DNA of 32,622 bases from Clostridiaceae bacterium (GTDB taxonomy: Bacteria; Bacillota; Clostridia; DSM-8532), in contig JAAYLX010000019.1 in the NCBI GenBank assembly GCA_012521705.1, positions 1 through 32,622 on the forward strand. The letters are read 5' to 3'. This document shows positions 6,199-13,743 of this stretch, one piece after another. A program made the translations under genes and the position numbers. A model generated the notes under the pieces. The model saw only the letters and a list, made by a program, of their open reading frames with translations. It made no database searches and was not told the origin of the DNA. Positions within the stretch are counted from its first letter, which is position 1; each line of letters opens with the position of its first letter.

Positions 6199-7575
6199 AT
6201 GAAGCTTTGGGGCGGAAGATTTTCTAAAAACACAGATAAATTAATGGATGATTTTAACTCGTCAATACATTTTGACAGCAGGATGTACAGACAGGACATC
6301 CTTGGCAGCGCTGCCCATGTCAGAATGCTTGGAAAATGCGGGATTATACCCGAAGATGAAGCTGAACTGATACGAAAAACCCTTTTCGAAATTCTTGATG
6401 ATATTGAAAACGGAAAAGTCCAGTTTGAAGTTTCTGCCGAAGATATTCACATGAATATTGAAACAATACTTATATCCCGCATTGGAGATGTTGGCAAAAA
6501 ATTGCATACAGGCAGAAGCCGAAATGACCAGGTAGCTCTTGATCTTAGAATGTACCTGAAAGAAGAGGCCATGGCAATTAAAGATATGTTGAAAAACCTC
6601 CTTTATACACTGCTGGATATAGCAGAGAACAATATTGATACTATAATGCCTGGCTATACACATCTTCAAAGGGCCCAGCCGGTTACTCTCTCACATCACC
6701 TTATGGCATATTTTCAGATGTTCAAGAGGGATATTGAACGTCTTGACGACTGTTACAAGCGTATAGACTTTATGCCTTTAGGCTCTGGCGCCCTTGCAGG
6801 TACAACTTATAATCTTGACCGCAGAATGGTTGCTGATGAACTTGCATTCTCAGCCATTACCGACAACAGCATGGACGGAGTCAGTGACAGGGATTTTGTT
6901 ATAGAGCTTGCATCGGTACTTTCAATTATCATGATGCATCTCTCCCGTTTTTGCGAAGAAATAGTACTGTGGTGTACCAGTGAATTTTCTTTCCTTGAGC
7001 TGGACGACGCTTACAGTACCGGTTCTTCAATAATGCCACAGAAAAAGAATCCAGATGCCGCTGAACTTATAAGAGGAAAAACAGGCCGTGTTTACGGAAG
7101 TTTAATGTCGCTTCTTACTACGATGAAAGGCCTTCCTTTGGCTTATAACAAAGATATGCAGGAAGACAAAGAAGCCATTTTTGATGCTGTAGATACGGTA
7201 AAACTTTGCCTCCCCATCTTTAACCGGATGCTCCGGACGGCAAGATTTAATGAGAAAAGGATGTATGAAGCAGCCAGTGGCGGATTCACCAATGCAACCG
7301 ATCTTGCGGATTACCTTGTCAAAAAGGGAGTTCCGTTCAGAGATTCTCATGAAATAATCGGGCGCATGGTGTCCTACTGCATTAAAAATAAAAAGTCTCT
7401 CGAAGATATGAGCCTTGAAGAGTTTTGTTCTTTCTCTCCCAAAATTGAGACTGATGTATATGACGCTATAAGCCTTCGCACCTGTGTCAATGAGAGAAAA
7501 GTCCATGGAGGTCCTTCAGGTGAGGAAGTCAGAAGAGCGATTAATGAAGGCCGAAATTACTTAGAAACTGTATAG
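6199..7575 (+). CDS. argH: Argininosuccinate lyase
   Basis: This 458-residue member of the fumarase/aspartase superfamily splits argininosuccinate into arginine and fumarate, the last step of arginine synthesis. The N-terminus KLWGGRFSK is diagnostic. The signature GSSIMPQKKNPD at residues 275-286 forms the flexible loop with the catalytic serine, and HTGRSRNDQVALDLR and GYTHLQRAQPVTLSHHL are the other two conserved regions, the latter with the catalytic His. Length is normal. The start ATG 6199 has only a weak AAGAG site about 9 nt upstream, so translation may be modest. It follows argG in the same direction and is ended by a strong hairpin at 7622. Confidence 0.97.
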   Translation: MKLWGGRFSKNTDKLMDDFNSSIHFDSRMYRQDILGSAAHVRMLGKCGIIPEDEAELIRKTLFEILDDIENGKVQFEVSAEDIHMNIETILISRIGDVGKKLHTGRSRNDQVALDLRMYLKEEAMAIKDMLKNLLYTLLDIAENNIDTIMPGYTHLQRAQPVTLSHHLMAYFQMFKRDIERLDDCYKRIDFMPLGSGALAGTTYNLDRRMVADELAFSAITDNSMDGVSDRDFVIELASVLSIIMMHLSRFCEEIVLWCTSEFSFLELDDAYSTGSSIMPQKKNPDAAELIRGKTGRVYGSLMSLLTTMKGLPLAYNKDMQEDKEAIFDAVDTVKLCLPIFNRMLRTARFNEKRMYEAASGGFTNATDLADYLVKKGVPFRDSHEIIGRMVSYCIKNKKSLEDMSLEEFCSFSPKIETDVYDAISLRTCVNERKVHGGPSGEEVRRAINEGRNYLETV

Positions 7576-7621
7576 TATTAAAATTTTAGATGTAGTTTAA
7601 CTCTTTTTAAGATAAAACATC

Positions 7622-7657
7622 GGGGCTGTCTCAAGTTTCATTGAGATAGCCCCTTTC
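7622..7657 (+). terminator. Rho-independent terminator of argGH
   Basis: GGGGCTGTCTCAA (7622-7634) pairs with TTGAGATAGCCCC (7641-7653), 13 bp with one G-U pair and a 6-nt loop, followed by TTTCT. It lies 46 bp after the argH stop. Confidence 0.85.
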
Positions 7658-7695
7658 TATTCCTCACAAATATTTATTAAGAACAAGCAGTAACA

Positions 7696-7729
7696 AAAAA
7701 CCTCGACTTTTTACTTCATCGAGGTTTTT
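7696..7729 (-). terminator. Terminator of the 104-residue orphan gene
   Basis: Perfect 11-bp arms AAAAACCTCGA (7696-7706) and TCGAGGTTTTT (7719-7729) enclose a 12-nt loop. With A-rich and T-rich ends on both strands, it can act in both directions. The upstream arm on the minus strand overlaps the stop codon of the orphan gene. Confidence 0.75.
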
Positions 7730-8043
7730 CAGTAGGGTTTCACTTTTTTATCTAAAGCCTTTCCAAGACTGTACCAGGAGTTACGAAGCTTTGTTCTCAT
7801 TTCCCCGTCCATTGTACTCTCGATGACACTATTTAATTGTCGTCTCATTGCATAGTACTCCTTGATATCAAATTCTTCTTTTTTCAGGAGTTCATCCATT
7901 TCTTCCAGCCAACCAATAAGATACTGAATACCCATATACTCTTTAGTCACCTTCTTTTTTAGGTGAGCTACAACGAGCTTTACAGCTTTCCTTTTTACTT
8001 CAAGCTCATCTAACTGTTTTTCGGTACCTTTTGATACTGACAT
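7729..8043 (-). CDS. Uncharacterised small helical protein
   Basis: I do not recognise this 104-residue protein. It is highly charged and predicted almost entirely helical, with heptad-like patterns in residues 5-35 (KQLDELEVKRKAVKLVVAHLKKKV) and 45-70 (WLEEMDELLKKEEFDI). It has no cysteine, no signal peptide and no membrane segment, and the charge suggests a cytoplasmic location. The start is ATG 8043, with AAAGGAGG about 9 nt upstream, a strong ribosome site that argues for a real gene. It converges on argH, with a shared terminator region between them, and is separated from the NodB gene upstream by another terminator, so it is probably monocistronic. No function can be proposed. Confidence 0.7.
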   Translation of the reverse strand: MSVSKGTEKQLDELEVKRKAVKLVVAHLKKKVTKEYMGIQYLIGWLEEMDELLKKEEFDIKEYYAMRRQLNSVIESTMDGEMRTKLRNSWYSLGKALDKKVKPY

Positions 8044-8117
8044 TAAAAATGTCCTCCTTTCATTAAATAAGATGATTATAAACTCAATTCATATAAAAAT
8101 AGAGCTTTTTACAAAAG

Positions 8118-8165
8118 TAAAAAAACACAAAAATCCTCAATCCGGTAAATAGTATTACCGGATTG
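8118..8165 (-). terminator. Terminator of the NodB deacetylase gene
   Basis: Perfect 11-bp arms CAATCCGGTAA (8138-8148) and TTACCGGATTG (8155-8165) with a 6-nt loop. On the minus strand the hairpin is followed by ATTTTTGTGTTTTTTT. It lies 100 bp past the stop. Confidence 0.8.
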
Positions 8166-8264
8166 GGAATTGTTGTAAGAAGTAGCACTGAACACTATAT
8201 TACAATTTTACATCATTTCGCAATATAAAGCAATGTTTCCAGAAAAATAAATCAACTGCCTATT

Positions 8265-9446
8265 CTAGTAGGTAATTAGGTTTTTACCGTTCAGTTTTGC
8301 AGTGTCAATTTTTCCGGAATGCTTTTCCGGTACTACTATTGTATTCGGATCTCCGTCGCTTATGAACATTCTTTCATCGGTCATTTTCGGAAGCCACCAA
8401 GTCAGATCGCATTCAACGGGGACTCTTCCCTGGGCGCGAATTCTTGCCACGTATTCACCATTGTATTCTTTGCTGATGGATGGCTTTGAAGGGTTTGCTC
8501 CTACAGCCATAACAGTTTGGTGGTGATACTCTGTTCCGTTATATGAACCTTTTACTATTGCCGGCCAGAGGCTTTTATCGGAAGGCCTGAGCCCATGGGG
8601 TAATGCCAATGAATAGAATTTAAGACCGGGAAGAACCTCTTCCGCCTTCTCCTGATTCTTTCCCAGGCTCTCTTCTATCTGTGCGACAGATTTGAGTTCA
8701 GGGAATTTTACATGCCCCCATGTATGGCTGCCCAATTCAAATCCCAGGGCCTGCAACTGTTCAAAGCGCTGCCTTAACGTTCCGGCTCCTTTAAATGTAT
8801 TATCCCCAATATCCATATTTATATAAAATATTCCCTTTAATCCAAAGTCGGGGTGCTTTTCATTAAATTTCATCATTACGCCAACAGCTGATTTGGGGTT
8901 AACCTTGAGTTCTCCGTTCTCCTCAATCAAGTTGAACTGTCCCGGTGTTCCGTCGTCAAAAGTGAACACCATGGGCTTGGTGCCTGCGGGAACGGAAATA
9001 TTGCAGTCAATAAAATCCTTCATGCTGATAAGTCTGTAGCCCTCATCATACAGCGTTTGCAGGAGTGCTTCAAACTCTTCGAAAGTTGTAGTAAATTCTT
9101 TATCGGTGTCGGGCTCATAGGCCTCAATAAAACGATGGAACATGATAACGGGTATGTCTCCCGATTCATTGGGCTTAAATGCCTCATAGTCAGTCCTGAT
9201 TATTAATTTGTCTTTTTCGTCAGCTTCACTGTTTTCAGGAGCTTCGGAAGGATCAGGTTCAACCGTCTCTTCGGGCACTGCAGGTGATTCCGTAGGAGTT
9301 ATGGTTGCAGTTTCTGAAGGCAAAGGTATGTTTTGATCATCCTTTTTATTCAGCATTTGAAACAGTGCAAGGGCGATGATACATAAAATTACAGGTATTA
9401 CAATCAGCATTAAATTGTTCTTCTTTTTTCTGGTTTGTTTTCTCAT
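8265..9446 (-). CDS. Membrane-anchored NodB-type polysaccharide deacetylase
   Basis: This 393-residue protein has a basic start, a membrane anchor at about 12-31, a Pro/Thr/Glu-rich spacer (about 40-78), and a carbohydrate esterase family 4 NodB fold (about 97-300). Metal-dependent deacetylation of N-acetyl sugars is expected. Motifs: TFDD at 162-165 (general base and metal Asp), HTWGH at 241-245 (metal histidines), and LALPHGLRP near 280-288 in the place of the third motif. The tail of about 90 residues contains a conserved-looking LTWWLPKM and lacks the usual C-terminal histidine motif in an obvious form. The domain should lie outside the cell. Peptidoglycan or another N-acetylated envelope polymer is the probable substrate. 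The start ATG 9446 has a weak AAAGG site. It is 33 bp downstream of the corrinoid adenosyltransferase gene in the same direction. Confidence 0.85.
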   Translation of the reverse strand: MRKQTRKKKNNLMLIVIPVILCIIALALFQMLNKKDDQNIPLPSETATITPTESPAVPEETVEPDPSEAPENSEADEKDKLIIRTDYEAFKPNESGDIPVIMFHRFIEAYEPDTDKEFTTTFEEFEALLQTLYDEGYRLISMKDFIDCNISVPAGTKPMVFTFDDGTPGQFNLIEENGELKVNPKSAVGVMMKFNEKHPDFGLKGIFYINMDIGDNTFKGAGTLRQRFEQLQALGFELGSHTWGHVKFPELKSVAQIEESLGKNQEKAEEVLPGLKFYSLALPHGLRPSDKSLWPAIVKGSYNGTEYHHQTVMAVGANPSKPSISKEYNGEYVARIRAQGRVPVECDLTWWLPKMTDERMFISDGDPNTIVVPEKHSGKIDTAKLNGKNLITY

Positions 9447-9479
9447 ATCTTTCGTAGCCTTTCTTTAAATTCTTTAGTA

Positions 9480-9992
9480 TCAAAATTCAATACCTTTTCT
9501 TGCAGCAATGCCTTTGTCAAACGGATGCTTTTCCTTTACCATTACGGTAATATAATCCGCTTTTTCCTTAATCTTTTCAGATGCCCTTCTTCCGGTGAGG
9601 ACATATTCTGCGGGATAATTGTCTATAAGTTCAAGAACAGAATCTTCAGAAACAAATCCGCATTCTATGACATCAAGAATTTCATCCAGAATTATCAGGG
9701 AGAATTTATCCGACATTATTTGCCGGCAAATATCCTGGAAACCTTTACGTATATCATCTTTGGTCACTTCAATGGCTTCGGAATTCATTTCCCAGAGAAA
9801 ACCCTTGTTATGCATGAAAGGCCTTATAAAGACAATGCCTTTTTGACTGGAAAGAAAAGCATATTCTCCGGTATCAAAACTCTTTAAGAACTGGGCGAGC
9901 AAAACCTTTCTGTCCCAGCCAAGAATCCTTACGGCAAGGCCGAGAGCAGCAGTTGTTTTACCTTTGCCATCACCTAAATACAGATGTACCAT
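9480..9992 (-). CDS. Corrinoid (cob(I)alamin) adenosyltransferase, CobA/CobO family
   Basis: This 170-residue P-loop enzyme transfers the 5'-deoxyadenosyl group from ATP to Co(I) corrinoids to make adenosylcobalamin. The Walker A GDGKGKTTAALG begins at residue 7, and KFSLIILDEILDVIECG near 105-120 holds the Walker B-like aspartate typical of CobA/BtuR. The C-terminus HPFDKGIAARKGIEF is also characteristic. Length is slightly short for the family (about 170-200). I chose ATG 9992 because a GGGGGGA block lies just upstream; a TTG at 10043 would add 17 non-conserved residues without a ribosome site. No other cobalamin genes and no cobalamin riboswitch are visible, so it may serve salvage. It probably shares a transcript with the NodB gene. 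Confidence 0.88.
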   Translation of the reverse strand: MVHLYLGDGKGKTTAALGLAVRILGWDRKVLLAQFLKSFDTGEYAFLSSQKGIVFIRPFMHNKGFLWEMNSEAIEVTKDDIRKGFQDICRQIMSDKFSLIILDEILDVIECGFVSEDSVLELIDNYPAEYVLTGRRASEKIKEKADYITVMVKEKHPFDKGIAARKGIEF

Positions 9993-10203
9993 AAATCCCC
10001 CCAGGATAAAACTATGTTTATTTTCTTGCAACAAAAATGACAAGGAATATAATTCACTTGCCCATTCAGGATTAAGATGTAATCAACCTGTATTATTATT
10101 ATCAATTCATTGCTGCAAAAATCAATGATGATACTGGAATATCTTTATATAAATTATATATTATACCCTTTCAAAACTCAAGTGACAGCATTATTAAAAA
10201 AGA

Positions 10204-10689
10204 TTATCTGCTGCTTTTGCTGAAACTGTAACTTTTTGCGGACCTCTTTTTCTTGAGCGGGTCAGTTTTCGCAGAACTGCTGTATTTTTTGGAAGATTTT
10301 TTCCGTGTGGCAAGAATATTGGCTATGCCACCTGTTACGAGAGCAATTACAAAAAAGAGTGCGGTATTGGTCGTAAAGACTAATTTGCCCTGCAGGATGC
10401 TGCCTATGATGAAAGATAACAACGCGTAAACAAGTGCAGTCAACAGGCTTGAAATAAGGCTCTTCTCAGGATTTTTGCGGGCAGCAATGGTGCTTCCGGC
10501 AAATACTCCTGCTATGGTACCTAAAATGGCAGAAGGCAGAGTATATTTTTCGGGGAAATCAGTAAAACACAGAAAAATGGCCGCCCCCAACAGAATTAAA
10601 AATGTAATGATCAGTGATACTGCCACTGTTTTTAACAGCTCCATAAGATAATTAGCAGCAATTTTGCCGGATCGGTAATTGGCTTCCAT
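10204..10689 (-). CDS. TIGR04086-type four-helix membrane protein
   Basis: This 161-residue protein has four predicted membrane helices, at about 20-45, 52-70, 80-100 and 108-128, and a strongly basic, Ser/Lys-rich cytoplasmic tail (KKSSKKYSSSAKTDPLKKKRSAKS). Pattern and length fit the TIGR04086 family of uncharacterised clostridial membrane proteins, whose function is not known. The start is ATG 10689, with GAGAGG upstream. The intergenic stretch on its 5' side is shared with the two divergent micro-ORFs. The downstream 211 bp before the adenosyltransferase has no clear terminator, so co-transcription is possible. Confidence 0.7.
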   Translation of the reverse strand: MEANYRSGKIAANYLMELLKTVAVSLIITFLILLGAAIFLCFTDFPEKYTLPSAILGTIAGVFAGSTIAARKNPEKSLISSLLTALVYALLSFIIGSILQGKLVFTTNTALFFVIALVTGGIANILATRKKSSKKYSSSAKTDPLKKKRSAKSYSFSKSSR

Positions 10690-10823
10690 GACCTCTCACC
10701 CTATACAACCTTATGACTAATTAATCTTATTCATCTTAAGCCAAACATAGAACTTGTATTGTAACCCATTATAAGCAATTTGAATAGTATATATTGAGTT
10801 CAAAAGGCATGGGAGGTTTTATA

Positions 10824-10943
10824 ATGTTAGGATTTAGAGGATTCCGTGGCTTCGGAGATAACTGTGAAGTACTTATGTTTATCATCCTCTTCTTACTCCT
10901 GTTTTTCAGTGATGGATGTGACGACAAAAAATGCTGCGATTAA
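10824..10943 (+). CDS. Micro-protein 1, hydrophobic with acidic/Cys C-terminus
   Basis: This 39-residue ORF has GGGAGG 7 nt before ATG. It consists of a Gly/Phe/Arg head (MLGFRGFRGFGDN), one hydrophobic helix (VLMFIILFLLLFF) and the tail SDGCDDKKCCD. I do not recognise the family by name, though many spore-formers have comparable short Gly/Cys hydrophobic proteins made during sporulation. It lies 43 bp upstream of a second, similar ORF, and both precede one terminator. The strong ribosome site, the tandem arrangement and the shared layout (hydrophobic core followed by DGC and acidic residues) support it as a real gene. Role and location (membrane or spore layer) are inference. Confidence 0.65.
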   Translation: MLGFRGFRGFGDNCEVLMFIILFLLLFFSDGCDDKKCCD

Positions 10944-10985
10944 GTTAAAGGGTAATTAAATCTTACCCGGAAGGAGGTGCCATTT

Positions 10986-11078
10986 ATGGGATGCAGACGA
11001 GGTGACGATTGCACAATCTTATTCTTCATTCTGATTTTCCTCTGCTTATTCTGGGATAAAGATGGATGCAATGATTAA
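10986..11078 (+). CDS. Micro-protein 2, paralogue-like partner of the preceding ORF
   Basis: This 30-residue ORF has a near-perfect AAGGAGGTG (10971-10979) 6 nt before ATG. Layout: head MGCRRGDDC, hydrophobic core TILFFILIFLCLFW, tail DKDGCND. It shares with micro-protein 1 the charged head, a 13-14-residue hydrophobic segment, and a tail of Asp plus DGC followed by Asp/Asn-Asp. It is the last gene before a strong terminator at 11087. The function is unknown. A small membrane or spore-coat-associated protein is the best guess. Confidence 0.65.
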   Translation: MGCRRGDDCTILFFILIFLCLFWDKDGCND

Positions 11079-11086
11079 CAATGTAA

Positions 11087-11115
11087 ACGGGAGCATTTAA
11101 GGCTCCCGTCTTTTT
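11087..11115 (+). terminator. Terminator of the micro-protein pair
   Basis: Perfect 8-bp GC-rich arms ACGGGAGC (11087-11094) and GCTCCCGT (11102-11109) with a 7-nt loop, then CTTTTT. It begins 8 nt after the second micro-ORF's stop. It may also help stop the converging pgsA transcript. Confidence 0.85.
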
Positions 11116-11140
11116 AAAATATATGAATCCGTATCAATAA

Positions 11141-11692
11141 TTATTCCTGTTCATTAATGGCGGCTTCTCCAACTTGTTTGTAATAATTCACTATATACAT
11201 AACTGCAGAGAAAATTGCCATGCCTACGCAGATCCAGAACATTGTATCAGTTATGGCACTTGGAACATTCAAAAATACCAGCATTATTGCAATAAACAAA
11301 AGTACCGAGGTTAATTTTCCGAACCATTTGCTTGATACATCCACCTTTTTTTTGCTTTTCAGTATATATAGGCCTGAAATAAGCAAAAACAATTCTTTGA
11401 AAAGAACAAGCCAAGGCACAAATCCATGAATAAGTTCTCTTCTGGCAAGCATGAACAAAGCCGTCAGCTGCATGAGTTTATCAGCAAACGGGTCAACAAT
11501 TTTCCCGAATGCTGTAATGAAATTGAATTGACGTGCTATAATACCATCCAGTACATCAGTTATTTCTGCCAGTACAAAGATTACCGCTGCAGCGAACAGG
11601 TTTTCATCCATCATCAGTGATGCAAATATGGGAACTGCAGCCATTCTCAATATGGTAAGAAAGTTCGGAATATTCTTAAGTAAAAAACTCAT
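11141..11692 (-). CDS. pgsA: CDP-diacylglycerol-glycerol-3-phosphate 3-phosphatidyltransferase
   Basis: This 183-residue integral membrane enzyme makes phosphatidylglycerol phosphate from CDP-diacylglycerol and glycerol-3-phosphate, the committed step to phosphatidylglycerol and cardiolipin. The CDP-alcohol phosphotransferase signature D-G-x2-A-R-x8-G-x3-D-x3-D is complete in DGIIARQFNFITAFGKIVDPFAD (about residues 49-70). The N-terminus NIPNFLTILRM is typical of PgsA, and several hydrophobic helices follow. ATG 11692 lies 3 bp after the stop of the upstream thioesterase gene, indicating translational coupling; a GGAG is about 11 nt upstream. It is the last gene of the pfkA-thioesterase-pgsA run. 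Specificity among CDP-alcohol transferases is inferred from size and the N-terminal motif. Confidence 0.9.
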   Translation of the reverse strand: MSFLLKNIPNFLTILRMAAVPIFASLMMDENLFAAAVIFVLAEITDVLDGIIARQFNFITAFGKIVDPFADKLMQLTALFMLARRELIHGFVPWLVLFKELFLLISGLYILKSKKKVDVSSKWFGKLTSVLLFIAIMLVFLNVPSAITDTMFWICVGMAIFSAVMYIVNYYKQVGEAAINEQE

Positions 11693-11695
11693 CCT

Positions 11696-12127
11696 TTAAA
11701 TTTCTCCTGATAAACTGTTATACATTGGTAATAGTTTATTATAGAGCTCGGGCTTATACTTCGAAATATTGACAGGCTTCAGATCCTTACCCGTCCATGC
11801 ATGTTCGGTAGTGCCGGTAACGCACAAAACATTGCGTTCCTCTGAATATACCTCATAATATAATACCAAGCGAACTTTTGTAGCCCGAATAAGTCTTGTT
11901 TTTACCAATACTGTTTCCCCGTAAAAGACAGGATGCTTGTATTCGCATGTAAGGTTTACCAGAGGCAGAAGCAGCCCCTCTTTTTCAACCAAATCATAAG
12001 AGATGCCAAAGTATTTTATAAACTCAGTTCTTCCACATTCGAACCAGACCGGATAGACTGAATGATGGACTATACCCATCTGGTCTGTTTCTGCATATCT
12101 TACAGGAAAACGTGTTTCTATTACCAT
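11696..12127 (-). CDS. Acyl-CoA thioesterase, YbgC/4-hydroxybenzoyl-CoA type (hotdog fold)
   Basis: This 143-residue hotdog protein has the N-terminal block RYAETDQMGIVHHSVYPVWFECGR, in which the Asp of ETDQMG is the catalytic residue of the 4HBT/YbgC class and Tyr/His contribute to the pocket. Members hydrolyse acyl-CoA (or acyl-ACP) thioesters in the cytoplasm; the natural substrate varies and cannot be read from sequence. ATG 12127 has AAGGAG about 6 nt upstream. It is 10 bp downstream of pfkA and 3 bp upstream of pgsA, so it is probably co-transcribed and perhaps linked to phospholipid or acyl-chain supply. Confidence 0.88.
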   Translation of the reverse strand: MVIETRFPVRYAETDQMGIVHHSVYPVWFECGRTEFIKYFGISYDLVEKEGLLLPLVNLTCEYKHPVFYGETVLVKTRLIRATKVRLVLYYEVYSEERNVLCVTGTTEHAWTGKDLKPVNISKYKPELYNKLLPMYNSLSGEI

Positions 12128-12137
12128 GAATATCTCC

Positions 12138-13109
12138 TTAAAGTGCCAGTACTTTGCTTAATTCAACCAAATCTTCATCAATGGTCTTTGTCATATTCAA
12201 AGCTTCATTGATATCAAGATCAGTAACCCTGCCGTTTCTGACGGCCACAATACGGTTTTGTTTGCCTTCTACCAACAGTTTTACTGCAAGGGCTCCCATC
12301 TGGCTTGCAGTAACTCTGTCTTTTATTGTAGGTGTGCCTCCGCGCTGTATGTAACCAAGAATAGTAGCTCTGGTAACAATCTGTGTTTTTTCTTCAATGT
12401 ATTTCGCTATTTCTACGGCTCCTCCCACTCCCTCGGCCACAATAACCAGATAGTGTTTTTTGCCTCTGTTGCGCCCATCTATAATTGGAAGAATAATATC
12501 CTTGTCAATATCAAACTTTTTCTCAGGAAGAATAATGGCTTCGGCACCGCCGGCAATTCCGCAGTTGATAGCAATCCAGCCTGCATGCCTGCCCATGACT
12601 TCCAGCACGCTGCAGCGCTCATGGGAATACGATGTATCCCTTATTTTATCAATGGCATCCAGTACCGTATTCATTGCGGTATCGTAACCAATTGTGTACT
12701 CTGAACATGCAATGTCATTGTCTATGGTACCGGGAATACCTATTACATTCATTCCAACCTGGCTCAATTCCCTTGCTCCTCTGAAAGACCCGTCGCCACC
12801 TATGACTACAAGGGCATCCAGACCGAATACTTTAGCCATGGTATAAGCTTTTTCAACTCCCGCAGGTGTGGAAAATTCCTTAGAACGGGCTGTCTGCAGA
12901 ATAGTACCGCCCTTCTGAATGATATCTCCCACTGATCTTATGGTCATTTCTTCAATATAGCCGTTTAAAAGTCCTTCATAACCTTTCTGAATTCCGTATA
13001 CCTTTAAATTATTATATATACCTGCCCGAACTACTGCCCGCACAGCTGCATTCATACCCGGAGCATCTCCGCCGCTGGTCAAAACACCTATAGCTTGAAT
13101 ATTGGCCAT
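12138..13109 (-). CDS. pfkA: ATP-dependent 6-phosphofructokinase
   Basis: This 323-residue enzyme phosphorylates fructose-6-phosphate to the 1,6-bisphosphate, the committed step of glycolysis. The start GVLTSGGDAPGMNAAVRA, the phosphate-binding GGDGSFRGA, the catalytic PGTIDNDI, GYDTAMNT, and the C-terminal ILGYIQRGGTP all match PfkA. Two sites separate phosphoryl donors: Gly after GGD and Gly in PGTIDND (instead of Asp and Lys) point to ATP rather than pyrophosphate. ATG 13109 was chosen because AGGAGG lies about 8 nt upstream; the ORF is open to 13136. It is followed closely by the thioesterase and pgsA genes. The upstream gap of 141 bp to the DUF2007-like gene probably contains its promoter. 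Confidence 0.96.
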   Translation of the reverse strand: MANIQAIGVLTSGGDAPGMNAAVRAVVRAGIYNNLKVYGIQKGYEGLLNGYIEEMTIRSVGDIIQKGGTILQTARSKEFSTPAGVEKAYTMAKVFGLDALVVIGGDGSFRGARELSQVGMNVIGIPGTIDNDIACSEYTIGYDTAMNTVLDAIDKIRDTSYSHERCSVLEVMGRHAGWIAINCGIAGGAEAIILPEKKFDIDKDIILPIIDGRNRGKKHYLVIVAEGVGGAVEIAKYIEEKTQIVTRATILGYIQRGGTPTIKDRVTASQMGALAVKLLVEGKQNRIVAVRNGRVTDLDINEALNMTKTIDEDLVELSKVLAL

Positions 13110-13250
13110 GATTTTTCCTCCTATTAAAAAAATCAACCTGCGACAGGTTAAATTTTAACTGATTCGTATTTGGATTAAACAAGAATACTTTTTGATGTGT
13201 CATGTGAAAAAATTAACGATATTACTAACTAAATCTATCTGAGTAAATTA

Positions 13251-13445
13251 TCAAAATCCTTTTTCAATTATTATACCGTGAGCTTCTTCCACTTCCGACT
13301 CAGGAACAGAAACTTCAAAATAATCATCAGCTTTTTCTTTACGGCTTATGGGGTTTATCCTTACCAGGATGCCATCCTCTTCAAGAATGGATTTTAGCTC
13401 TTCCGCAACTTCTTTATTCTGAGCCATGTAAACGACTGTCCACAT
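13251..13445 (-). CDS. DUF2007-like small protein
   Basis: This 64-residue protein is built as beta-alpha-beta-beta-alpha: WTVVYMAQNKEVAEELKSILEEDGILVRINPI, then YFEVSVPESEVEEAHGIIIEKGF. It resembles the DUF2007 (putative signal-transducing) ferredoxin-like fold. No catalytic residue can be named. ATG 13445 has GGAGG about 11 nt upstream. It lies between dnaE and pfkA on the same strand, separated from dnaE by a terminator-like hairpin. Function unknown. Confidence 0.7.
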   Translation of the reverse strand: MWTVVYMAQNKEVAEELKSILEEDGILVRINPISRKEKADDYFEVSVPESEVEEAHGIIIEKGF

Positions 13446-13655
13446 TTCAAAAATGCCCTCCTTATTTGTTCCCGAACTTAACCACCTCAGAGCATCATTA
13501 AAACTATCGCAATCTTAATAACTTCCTGCCACTGTTCGGTAAACTGAGCAAACGGGATATCTCCCTTGTGTGAGTTTCTGAATCATTGTACCTTTAAAAC
13601 CGTTTTACTGTCTGATATTTCCTTATACTATCTGCCATTAATCTGAATAAATATT

Positions 13656-13726
13656 TACCAAAATACCACCTCAAAAACATATTATATTATTTTGGTATAA
13701 AGTGCAAGTAAAAAACTATTTGCACT
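13656..13726 (-). terminator. Two tandem hairpins downstream of dnaE
   Basis: The nearer one has arms AGTGCAAGTA (13701-13710) and TATTTGCACT (13717-13726), 10 bp with one G-U pair and a 6-nt loop, about 18 bp after the dnaE stop, and is followed on the minus strand by TTTATA. The second has perfect arms TACCAAAATA (13656-13665) and TATTTTGGTA (13688-13697) with a 22-nt loop. Together they are the likely end of the dnaE transcript. The rest of the 298-bp gap (13446-13655) shows no ORF or other clear signal. Confidence 0.5.
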
Positions 13727-13743
13727 ACTTTCATCCCAAAACA

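Noticed and set aside
7622..7653. GGGGCTGTCTCAA inverted repeat considered as an insertion-sequence end
   Set aside because: It sits 46 bp after argH as a compact hairpin with a T-run and no transposase nearby, so a terminator is the simpler reading.
9993..10043. N-terminal extension of the corrinoid adenosyltransferase from TTG 10043
   Set aside because: No ribosome site upstream of the TTG, and the family start is immediately before the P-loop. The GGGGGGA site supports ATG 9992.
10044..10203. Possible cobalamin riboswitch upstream of the adenosyltransferase
   Set aside because: No B12-box-like sequence or large structured leader is visible; the region is plain AT-rich DNA.
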